From NCBI GenBank assembly GCA_900752815.1, contig CAADWS010000028.1, positions 1-15,941 on the forward strand: a stretch of DNA of 15,941 nt, in the 5' to 3' direction. Origin of the DNA: Bacteroidaceae bacterium (lineage in GTDB: Bacteria; Bacteroidota; Bacteroidia; Bacteroidales; Bacteroidaceae). Position numbers and translations under genes: made by a program. Below, one piece after another: positions 7,033 to 13,602 of this stretch. The notes below the pieces were generated by a model that saw nothing but the letters and a program-made list of their open reading frames with translations, had not been told where the DNA came from and did no database searches. How positions within the stretch are numbered: position 1 is the first letter of the stretch; every line of letters begins with the position of its first letter.

Positions 7033-7959
7033 TTATTTGTCTTTTCTTCCAAAGATGGAGAAATGTACGTAACGCTTGGGATGGGCTTTCAGATCAATCA
7101 TGAGCGAATCGGCATGTGAGATTGTGCTGTTGAGATTGTCGAAGACGGAACGGTCGTTGAGCAGAAGTCCCAGCGTATTGTCCTTGGAATTCATTTTACG
7201 ATTGAGTGTATAGCCCATATCGTCCAGTTGTTTGGAGAACGATTTGACTTTTTGCAGGGTAGCGTTGACTTGCTCGATGGTTGCGGACAAATCGGCTTCA
7301 GCAACGTCGGCCGTAATCTTATTGACGTTGTCGCTGACTTCTTTGAGGTTGGCAACGAGTGCCGGTACGTCCTTTTTCATCATGCGGTTCAGCGACTTGC
7401 TGGTTTCAGCCAGTTCTCCGCTCATGGTTGCCACATTGTGCAGTGTTGTGGTCAGCGCTGTGTCCGCCAGAACGCGGTTCAGGTTGCCCATGATGGAGTC
7501 CAGTTTCGGCAATATCTGTTCGACTACCGGTATCATGGCTTCCATTTTGTTGAGTGAACCTTTGTGCATTCCACCTTGGATGGTGTCGCCCTGTTCCACA
7601 AACTGTGTCGGATTCTTTCCGAGAATCAGATTCATTTTCACGCCTCCCATCAGTTCTGTTTCGAGTTCTGCACGCGTACCTTGGGGCATCCGCATTTCAT
7701 CTTGCAGTTCGATGCCGACGATGACATTGTCGGTACGTGAGTAATCATACTCGATGGTGCGCACGATGCCGACAGGATATCCGTTGGCAAAGACGGGATT
7801 GGATATGGTCAAGCCATTGATGTTCCTGAACTGTACGTAGTAGCTGTTGGTTGCCTGAAATACATTGATTCCTTTCAGGAAATTGATTCCCAGAAAAACG
7901 AGAATCATGGCAACGATGGCGGTCAGTGCCAGCCGCACTTCTTTGGTCAGAAATTTCAT
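7033..7959 (-). CDS. MCE-domain (MlaD-like) lipid-transport protein
   Basis: Predicted periplasmic substrate-binding component of an ABC-type lipid transporter, anchored in the inner membrane. The 308-residue protein has one N-terminal membrane helix (about 8-28), an MCE domain at about 38-114 (from NSYYVQF to MNLILG), then a long helical region (about 135-245) of the kind that builds a tunnel or needle in MCE proteins. It ends in a basic tail HPKRYVHFSIFGRKDK, which I associate with Bacteroidetes members of the family. It lies 13 bases after the amidase gene, so the two are probably one transcript. The partner permease and ATPase genes are not in this window. MlaD is the nearest functional comparison; the lipid carried is not shown by the sequence. 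Confidence 0.9.
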   Translation of the reverse strand: MKFLTKEVRLALTAIVAMILVFLGINFLKGINVFQATNSYYVQFRNINGLTISNPVFANGYPVGIVRTIEYDYSRTDNVIVGIELQDEMRMPQGTRAELETELMGGVKMNLILGKNPTQFVEQGDTIQGGMHKGSLNKMEAMIPVVEQILPKLDSIMGNLNRVLADTALTTTLHNVATMSGELAETSKSLNRMMKKDVPALVANLKEVSDNVNKITADVAEADLSATIEQVNATLQKVKSFSKQLDDMGYTLNRKMNSKDNTLGLLLNDRSVFDNLNSTISHADSLMIDLKAHPKRYVHFSIFGRKDK

Positions 7960-7972
7960 ATGCTGTTGATTT

Positions 7973-9250
7973 TTATTTTTTAGACAGACGGATTGCTTCC
8001 TGCAGATTCATGCGTTCGCCATTGCGGAAGGCAACGATGAAGGTTCCCGGAAGTTTGTTGGCAACGCTCTTGTGCTTGGCTTTTATTTCACTGTAGCTGG
8101 TAGAACTGCCGTAGGTATATTTATACAATCCGTTTTCTTTGTAGAATTCTACAGGCTTGATTCCTTTGAGCCTGCGATCGTTGGGCTTTAACTGTTTGTC
8201 GCTAACCAGCAACTGCACCTTGAATACGGGTTTTCCATCTGTTCCGGTCTCAGCCTTGGCCTGGTTTGATTGGGCTGTGGCTGATGCCGCTGTTGCTTTT
8301 TCCTGTCTTTCGCTGACTTTGGATGAAACAGTCGCTTCTTCCTTTGGTGTGGCGGGAGATGTCTTTTCATCCGTCTTTCCCTTGTCCGCAGTCGTGTTTT
8401 TTTCCACTTCTTCACTGTCGAACGTCGAAGGACTGGGCAGTTCCGGTTTCGCTACAGGCGGGGCTACCGATTTGTCGTATTTCCTGCGGTAGTTGACAAA
8501 ACCATAGTAAAGGCTGCGGGCCATTTTGGTGATGCCGGCGCTTGAATTGAGAAACCGTTCTTCTGCTTCTGTAGAGATGAAACCGAGTTCGGTAAGTACT
8601 GCCGGCATGGAGGTGTTTCGCAAAACGAGCAAGCCTCCCTGGTGAACGCCTTTGCTTCGACGTCCGGCCTGTGAGATGTATTGTTGCTCGATGCTGCGTG
8701 CGAGTTCCACACTTTGCGCCATGTTTTTGTCCTGCAGCAGTTCGAAGATGATGTAACTTTCTATTTTGTGCGGGTCGAATCCCTGGTAAACTTGCTGGTA
8801 GTTGGACTCGTAGGTGATAACGGAGTTTTCCCGTTTGGCTACTTCGAGGTTTTCCTCTGCTCTCGACATACCCAGCGTGTAGGTTTCTGTTCCGTAGGCC
8901 ACTTTGCCCTTGGGCAGCGCATTGGTGTGGATGGAAATGAACAGGTCGGCTTTTTGCTCGTTGGCAATGTCGGCCCGGCGCTGGAGGGGCACGAAAATGT
9001 CGGTTTTCCGGGTGTAGACCACGCGCACATCCGGGCAATTGGCCTCTACCATGCGCCCGAAAGCAAGAGCCACCTTCAGGTTGATGTTCTTTTCCTTGGA
9101 GATGCGCCCGATGGCTCCGCCGTCTTTGCCGCCGTGCCCGGCATCAATGACGAGGACGAACTTGTCCCGTTGGGTGTGACTGCGGGCTGTGTATGCTGCA
9201 AGGAGGAAAAGTGTTGCAACGGAAAGTAACTTCAGAATCAGATTGTGCAT
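7973..9250 (-). CDS. N-acetylmuramoyl-L-alanine amidase (Amidase_3)
   Basis: Secreted zinc enzyme that cuts the bond between MurNAc and the peptide stem of peptidoglycan, usually for daughter-cell separation. The 425-residue protein has an N-terminal export signal (about 1-24), then the Amidase_3 domain at about 31-253. Zinc ligands are visible as His39 in IDAGHGGKDGG, Glu53 in SKEKNINL and His108 in SISIHTN-like SIHTN; catalytic Glu221 sits in PAVLTELGF. A low-complexity linker rich in Lys, Thr, Ala and Glu (about 258-335) leads to a C-terminal domain (about 340-425, from PVFKVQLLVS) that resembles a SPOR-like peptidoglycan-binding module, though I assign that only tentatively. It is the first gene of a pair with the MCE protein. 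A -7 box lies just upstream. Confidence 0.93.
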   Translation of the reverse strand: MHNLILKLLSVATLFLLAAYTARSHTQRDKFVLVIDAGHGGKDGGAIGRISKEKNINLKVALAFGRMVEANCPDVRVVYTRKTDIFVPLQRRADIANEQKADLFISIHTNALPKGKVAYGTETYTLGMSRAEENLEVAKRENSVITYESNYQQVYQGFDPHKIESYIIFELLQDKNMAQSVELARSIEQQYISQAGRRSKGVHQGGLLVLRNTSMPAVLTELGFISTEAEERFLNSSAGITKMARSLYYGFVNYRRKYDKSVAPPVAKPELPSPSTFDSEEVEKNTTADKGKTDEKTSPATPKEEATVSSKVSERQEKATAASATAQSNQAKAETGTDGKPVFKVQLLVSDKQLKPNDRRLKGIKPVEFYKENGLYKYTYGSSTSYSEIKAKHKSVANKLPGTFIVAFRNGERMNLQEAIRLSKK

Positions 9251-9270
9251 TGCCTGTTTTTATTTCTTTG

Positions 9271-9278
9271 CAAAGGTA
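9271..9278 (-). promoter_or_regulatory. Predicted -7 box for the amidase-MCE operon
   Basis: On the minus strand TACCTTTG is an exact TAnnTTTG match, 20 bases upstream of the amidase start codon. No TTTG-like -33 element lies 19-21 bases further upstream, so support is partial. The leader would be very short. Confidence 0.5.
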
Positions 9279-9382
9279 AGAGTTTTTATTGAAAAAACTT
9301 TTTATTTCTCACTGTTTCACCCAACATAGGCTACATTTGGGACATTTCGGAAAAGATAGAGCGGTCATTGCAGCCGGTCCGG

Positions 9383-10516
9383 TTATTTTTCGCATTTCAG
9401 CCACAGGTATTCTGTTCCGTCCATTACGGGTTCAGCCTTGAGGAGTACCTGGCTGCCGTCCGCATTATGGCAGGTGGCCGCAACAATGCTGTGTCCTTCC
9501 TCGCTGGGTTCTTCCTGTTCTTTGAAGTGTTGCCCTTCGGGAAGAATGCAGTCGGAGGCAGGTTGGCGGAATCCGTAAACCAGCGGTCCGCGTTGCAACG
9601 TCAAGGCTGTTCCTTTTGCTTTTCCGTTCCGTGAGGGGCGCAGGGCAGTCGTGCTGAAGGGGAAGTCGAAAAAGATTTCGTCGCCACTGTTCCATTTCCT
9701 GCGGATGACCAGGTATCCGTTTTCCATCTGGTAGGTTTCCTCTCTGCCGTTGACATAAATGGTAGGCATGTGTGCCGGCACGCCTTCGAGCAGGAAGGGC
9801 ATTTCTTTGGGAAGGCCTCCCATGGCCCAGTCCGGAATCCGAAGTGCCACCTTGAGGGGGTGTTGTCCCTTGGAAAGTCCCGATATGCGCAGTTTTACGC
9901 GTGGCTCGTGCGGCATGGATGTGAGCTGGTCGATCACGAGGTCGTGATGGTCGGTCTTGATGTGGGTGGAACTGTTGACGTAGAGATTGACGAAGACGCC
10001 TTCGTCATCGTAGGCATAGAACATGCCTGATGCGTTTATCAGTGCTTGTGCCGCTGTATGTTTCTCAAAGTTCATGTCGCCCGGTCTGAGCATGTGGAGC
10101 AACGCGTTCAGGCTGGCCCGTTCGACTACGTTCATATATTGTGCATCGGCTGTCAGCAGGAACAGTTTGCCGCCGAGGGTCAACATTTTCGACAGTTCCA
10201 GCACGCGGCTGTCATCGTAGGCTTCGCCCAGCCCGCCCAATGGATTGAGTTCCGGCAGTATGTCCTTTTCCCAGCTTTTGATTGTGTGTTTGGCCTGTGC
10301 CATGTCGGCGGGAGAAAGAGTGGTTTCACGACATTTCAAGGAAGGGGACGCGGCAAGGGCTGTGGCGCGGATATCGCTGCGGTCACCGCCCCAGACGATG
10401 ACGCTGTCGGAGGGAACAAAGTGCAGGTTTTTTTTCAGCGGACCGGCAGCGGGCAGATATAGCGTGCTTCCGCAAAACAGGAGCAGCAAAAGGAGTATGT
10501 TTCTGAAAGTCTTCAT
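9383..10516 (-). CDS. Secreted short GH127-like (DUF1680-related) protein, probably not a normal glycosidase
   Basis: The 377-residue protein has an N-terminal signal sequence (about 1-24, LLLLLLFCGSTLYLPAAG), then a poorly recognised segment, and from about 120 matches the C-terminal half of the GH127 beta-L-arabinofuranosidase family: DAQYMNVVERASLNALL (about 124-140), GVFVNLYVNS (183-192), ALRIPDW (224-230), NGYLVIRRKWNSGDEI (266-281) and LTLQRGPLVYGF (306-317). Full GH127 enzymes are over 600 residues. Here the helical catalytic barrel is mostly absent, and the zinc-binding Cys-Cys segment that precedes the VNLY strand in the family is replaced by EKHTAAQALINASG. It may be a carbohydrate-binding remnant or a separate short subfamily. 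Its ATG shares ATGA with the alkD stop codon, so both are probably translated together. The frame is intact, with no sign of a recent frameshift. Confidence 0.75.
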   Translation of the reverse strand: MKTFRNILLLLLLFCGSTLYLPAAGPLKKNLHFVPSDSVIVWGGDRSDIRATALAASPSLKCRETTLSPADMAQAKHTIKSWEKDILPELNPLGGLGEAYDDSRVLELSKMLTLGGKLFLLTADAQYMNVVERASLNALLHMLRPGDMNFEKHTAAQALINASGMFYAYDDEGVFVNLYVNSSTHIKTDHHDLVIDQLTSMPHEPRVKLRISGLSKGQHPLKVALRIPDWAMGGLPKEMPFLLEGVPAHMPTIYVNGREETYQMENGYLVIRRKWNSGDEIFFDFPFSTTALRPSRNGKAKGTALTLQRGPLVYGFRQPASDCILPEGQHFKEQEEPSEEGHSIVAATCHNADGSQVLLKAEPVMDGTEYLWLKCEK

Positions 10517-11220
10517 GATTTATGTTGTTTTTGTAAAGCTTTGATTTGTTGGCGTTGTGCTGTTGTGGTGCGCTGTGATTCCAGAATCTTCCGGAAGGCT
10601 TTCTTTCTGCCTTCGGCAGGAAAATGCTTGTCCAGCAAAAACGGGAGTGTGCGTTCGGGGAAACGCAGATAAGCTTCGGCCATTCCCCATCCCAGAGCCA
10701 TTTCTGCATAATATCCGCAGGGGCTTGTCTGCGCCCATGCCGCGAGAACGTCTTCCGGACAGTCGTGCAGGAAATGGTCCATCATCATCACGATGGCAAA
10801 CCGTTGGCGGAACTCGTTTTCAGCATGCAGTTCATCCACCAGGCGGGGCCACACTTCGGTGCGATGCTTTCTTGCTTCCTTATAAAGGGCGCAGCAGGTA
10901 TCGCACACGGACCAGTTGTCGATGACGTCGGCAAAAGCGGTGATTTCCTTCCACCGCTCGTCCCACGGCATCGGAGCATAGCCGATGATAAGACCGCGCA
11001 GCATGACTTCCTCGAAGGTGTTGCCGGGTAATCCTTCATTGAGGATGTCCCGCCAGTTGCAGCGTGCCAAGTTGCGTGCCAGTTGCTTGAGGCGGGGCAG
11101 ACGAATGCCCAGGAGGGGGCGTGACAGTCCCGGCAAGAGGGAGGAGGCAAACACTGCATAGGATGGCTCGCCCATGGCTTTCAGCTGGGCGGGCAATTCC
11201 TCTGGTAAATATTCAGTCAT
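10513..11220 (-). CDS. DNA alkylation repair protein, AlkD-like HEAT-repeat family
   Basis: AlkD-type DNA glycosylase that removes bulky or positively charged alkylated bases such as N3- and N7-alkylpurines, without flipping the base. The 235-residue protein is all-helical with HEAT-like repeats and has the usual family length. The conserved IDNWSVCD segment gives Trp103 and Asp107, spaced like AlkD Trp109 and Asp113; YYAEMALGWGMAEAY (170-184) supplies Trp178, comparable to AlkD Trp187. The C-terminal end is basic. It overlaps the GH127-like gene by four bases and has a -7 box about 35 bases upstream. Substrate preference cannot be read from the sequence. Confidence 0.88.
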   Translation of the reverse strand: MTEYLPEELPAQLKAMGEPSYAVFASSLLPGLSRPLLGIRLPRLKQLARNLARCNWRDILNEGLPGNTFEEVMLRGLIIGYAPMPWDERWKEITAFADVIDNWSVCDTCCALYKEARKHRTEVWPRLVDELHAENEFRQRFAIVMMMDHFLHDCPEDVLAAWAQTSPCGYYAEMALGWGMAEAYLRFPERTLPFLLDKHFPAEGRKKAFRKILESQRTTTAQRQQIKALQKQHKS

Positions 11221-11255
11221 GTGCGTACTTTGGTTTTTTGGCGATAAAGTTAATG

Positions 11256-11263
11256 CAAAATTA
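11256..11263 (-). promoter_or_regulatory. Predicted -7 box for alkD
   Basis: On the minus strand TAATTTTG matches TAnnTTTG exactly, 35 bases upstream of the alkD start codon. A -33 element at the usual distance is not visible. Confidence 0.45.
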
Positions 11264-11468
11264 ACTGGCGGGGAGGAGATGAACCTGTTTTTTTGAGATG
11301 AACTCCGAAAAGCAGAGATACTTTTCTGTTATGCGCGGAAGAGAGCCGTGAGGAAAATCTGGCTTTTTCGGGCGGTACTTCTGTTATTTTCGCGAAAGGA
11401 AAAACGATGAAAGTTCATGGAAATGAGAGTGCTGTCGTTAGAAACCATATGTGTGGGAAGACATAAAA

Positions 11469-11550
11469 AACAGTCAGTACTTTAGAAAATTCTAAAGTAC
11501 CGATAGAATTTTCTAAAGTACTGAGCGTTTTTTCTAAAGTACTGACTGTT
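11469..11550. repeat. 21-bp inverted repeat with 21-base internal period; likely terminator of the rhodanese gene
   Basis: Arms at 11469-11489 and 11530-11550 are perfect 21-base reverse complements around a 40-base loop. On the minus strand three units of exactly 21 bases follow each other (starting at 11543, 11522 and 11501), each beginning with a form of AGTACTTTAGAA. An inner quasi-palindrome (11478-11501) can form a second hairpin. On the minus strand the stem runs into TTTTTT, 43 bases after the rhodanese stop codon, so it can act as its terminator. Bases 11527-11546 match 1592-1611 exactly in reverse orientation. Confidence 0.85.
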
Positions 11551-11592
11551 CTGGCCCTGGTTTTTCCTCTTGTTTCAGCCGGGCGAAGGTGG

Positions 11593-11994
11593 TTAATGCG
11601 CGATTTGTCCTCCTTGCTCCATCCAACCGTTGATGCCATGGTCCAGGTCGACTACCTTATGCCCTTTTTCTACCAGAATCCGGGCTGCTTTCTTGCTGCG
11701 TTTTCCGCTTCGGCAATACACGGCGATGGTCTTGCTGCGGTCAAGGCTGTCGGTTGCCAACAGGAAACTGTCGGGATGGGACACATCGGCATGCAGACTG
11801 CCCGGGATGTGGCCGCTTGCATATTCTGCAGCCGTGTGGACATCAAGGCAAATGGTGCTTTCCTGAGCAATGAGGGCGGAAAACTCGTCGTTACCAACGG
11901 ACTTGAATGATTGCTCGCCGTTCTGGCAACTCATAAGTGACAGGAAAGGGATGGAAAACAGAATTTTTTTCAGTCGTAACATAGGTTTTGTCAT
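11593..11994 (-). CDS. Rhodanese-like domain lipoprotein
   Basis: Single-domain rhodanese of 133 residues, exported and probably lipid-anchored. The N-terminus has basic residues, a hydrophobic stretch and a lipobox LMSC, with the modified residue at Cys23. The domain follows with DVHTAAEYASGHIPGS (51-66) and the active-site loop CRSGKRS beginning at Cys94, then the HGINGWMEQGG end. Such proteins carry sulfur as a persulfide on the active Cys; the true substrate here is unknown. The six-residue loop after the Cys is typical of sulfurtransferases rather than arsenate-reductase-like forms. A start at 11982 (MLRLKK) is also possible. It lies 104 bases after the fucosidase gene, with no clear promoter seen. 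Confidence 0.9.
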   Translation of the reverse strand: MTKPMLRLKKILFSIPFLSLMSCQNGEQSFKSVGNDEFSALIAQESTICLDVHTAAEYASGHIPGSLHADVSHPDSFLLATDSLDRSKTIAVYCRSGKRSKKAARILVEKGHKVVDLDHGINGWMEQGGQIAH

Positions 11995-12098
11995 GTTGTT
12001 GAGAAAAATATTGTATAAGAATATCTTTGTTGTAAATGCCTTGCTGCCCGGTCAGTCTTGTGAGGTCCGCCCGTTGTTGCGGCTTCTGCTCGTTCTGT

Positions 12099-13508
12099 TC
12101 AGTAAGAGTAGACTGAGAAATCTTTGATGACAGGGGCAGCGACGCTTTGTTCGATTGTCAGGCGTAGGGCTGTGACTTCAACTGGACTTATTTCTTCAAT
12201 GCGTTTGTGCCCGATGCAGGAGCCGGAGGTGAGTTTTTTCCACTTTCCGTTTACCTTTCCGTCTATGCGGTAGGCTCGCACGCGTTCGCCGTGTGCGATG
12301 TCTTCGCAAAGGACAATCGCATGGATGCGGGTGCTTTTATCCAACGGCAGTGTCAGTTTCTTCTTTTCTCCCCGTGTGCTGGCCTGAGGGGTACCGAAAC
12401 GTCGTTGTATTTCCTGCCCGAATTCGGAAAGACGGATGGAGTCGGGGGCAGGTACTCGTCCGCGGTCGTCGGGGGTGATGCCGAGAATAAGGGTGGAATT
12501 GCGTCCTACCGATTTCAGATACATGTCCATGAGGTGGCTCAACGGATAAATGTGCGCTTCGTCGCCGGGTTCCCAAAACCATTCGTGCCGGCCGTTGTAG
12601 CCGCGCAAGGGTGAATCGGACATGGCAGGCATAAAGTGTTTTCCATCAGCTTCGCCTGTGCGTAGCAGACGGAAGTTGTCTTTTGATACGACTTCTTTGT
12701 TCTTGGCATGGGAATATGGATAGGGAAAGCCACTCCAGCAGGGATAGCTGACGGTGCCGGTTTCGCTGCCTCCCCAGCGGATGTCCGCCCGCTGGCTGTT
12801 GTGATAGAAAATGATGTTTTTCTGGTATTTTTCAACAATGGGCAGAATGTCCGGTCCGCCCAATTCGGGCCCGTGTCCGCCGCCGTCGTACCAGACGATG
12901 GCCAGTTCCCCGTAGCGTGACATCAGTTCACGGGTCATCCCCTCGCACATCCGGTTATAATAGGCCTGCCGGTTGCTCTGAAACCGGCTGTTGTCCTTCG
13001 GCATCATAAAATCATGCACTCCAAGGAACGAGTTCCAGCGTATGCCGATGTAAACGCCCGGCAGGACTCCATATTTGCGGCATGAATTGACGAAGTCACG
13101 CACAATGTCACCTTTTCCGTCTTTCCATTTCAGTATCTTCATGCAATACGGGTTGACGTCCGACTGGTAGAGGGCAAATCCGGTTTCATGAGTGGCTGTG
13201 ATGATAGCGATTTTTGCCCCCATGGCTTTGACGGAGCGTATCCATTGGTCGGTGTCCAGCTGTTCGGGATTGAAAATGTTGTAGTCGGCAATGGGCGTAA
13301 TGCGGTTGGTTGCCTGGTTGTACTTCTTGCCGTCGAAAACGTGGAGATCGTAATGAAAGACTGCTGTCAGCTCTGCATTTTGCCAGGCCAGTTGCGCCTT
13401 CGTGGGCAGAGGTAGTTGCAACTCCCGGCTTTGGGCAGAGACATGGTACGGCGACAGCAAAGTGGTCATGAAAATCAGGAAACGGAGTCTGTGCTTGAAT
13501 AATGTCAT
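12099..13508 (-). CDS. Secreted alpha-L-fucosidase, GH29
   Basis: Retaining glycosidase that removes alpha-linked L-fucose from glycans. From the start at 13508 the protein is 469 residues, with a signal peptide (about 1-26, ending HVSAQ). The TIM-barrel domain shows FHYDLHVFDG (51-60), THETGFALYQSDVNPY (106-121), YGVLPGVYIGIRWNS (136-150) and the nucleophile motif VWYDGGG with Asp198. A beta-sandwich domain occupies about 385-469. The THETGF form in place of HHDGF suggests a GH29-B-like subgroup, which prefers branched 1,3/1,4-linked fucose, but this is inference. An ATG at 13598 would add 30 residues in front of a good signal peptide and would overlap the fasciclin gene, so I rejected it. 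It lies 94 bases after the fasciclin gene, across a hairpin. Confidence 0.93.
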   Translation of the reverse strand: MTLFKHRLRFLIFMTTLLSPYHVSAQSRELQLPLPTKAQLAWQNAELTAVFHYDLHVFDGKKYNQATNRITPIADYNIFNPEQLDTDQWIRSVKAMGAKIAIITATHETGFALYQSDVNPYCMKILKWKDGKGDIVRDFVNSCRKYGVLPGVYIGIRWNSFLGVHDFMMPKDNSRFQSNRQAYYNRMCEGMTRELMSRYGELAIVWYDGGGHGPELGGPDILPIVEKYQKNIIFYHNSQRADIRWGGSETGTVSYPCWSGFPYPYSHAKNKEVVSKDNFRLLRTGEADGKHFMPAMSDSPLRGYNGRHEWFWEPGDEAHIYPLSHLMDMYLKSVGRNSTLILGITPDDRGRVPAPDSIRLSEFGQEIQRRFGTPQASTRGEKKKLTLPLDKSTRIHAIVLCEDIAHGERVRAYRIDGKVNGKWKKLTSGSCIGHKRIEEISPVEVTALRLTIEQSVAAPVIKDFSVYSY

Positions 13509-13533
13509 ATGTAGGAACGCTTGTTTGTGGTCT

Positions 13534-13572
13534 TGGAAAAAGACAAGAAGGAAGCAAAATACTTCCTTCTTG
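13534..13572 (-). terminator. Hairpin with T-run between the fasciclin and fucosidase genes
   Basis: CAAGAAGGAAG (13544-13554) and CTTCCTTCTTG (13562-13572) form a perfect 11-bp stem with a 7-base loop. On the minus strand it is followed by TGTCTTTTTCC. It sits 30 bases after the fasciclin stop codon and about 35 bases before the fucosidase start, so it may end or weaken transcription into the fucosidase gene. Confidence 0.75.
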
Positions 13573-13602
13573 TTGTTGTGACAGTATGTCGTGAGCAATG
13601 TC

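Larger units (their letters stand above)
11221..11592. other. Intergenic region between the rhodanese gene and alkD
   Basis: This 372-base gap holds the alkD -7 box at 11256-11263 and the inverted-repeat element at 11469-11550. I see no credible gene in it; a plus-strand frame of 19 codons at 11407-11466 looks accidental. Confidence 0.6.

Noticed and set aside
13509..13598. Upstream ATG at 13598 for the fucosidase gene
   Set aside because: It would place 30 residues before a normal signal peptide and the frame would run through the terminator hairpin.
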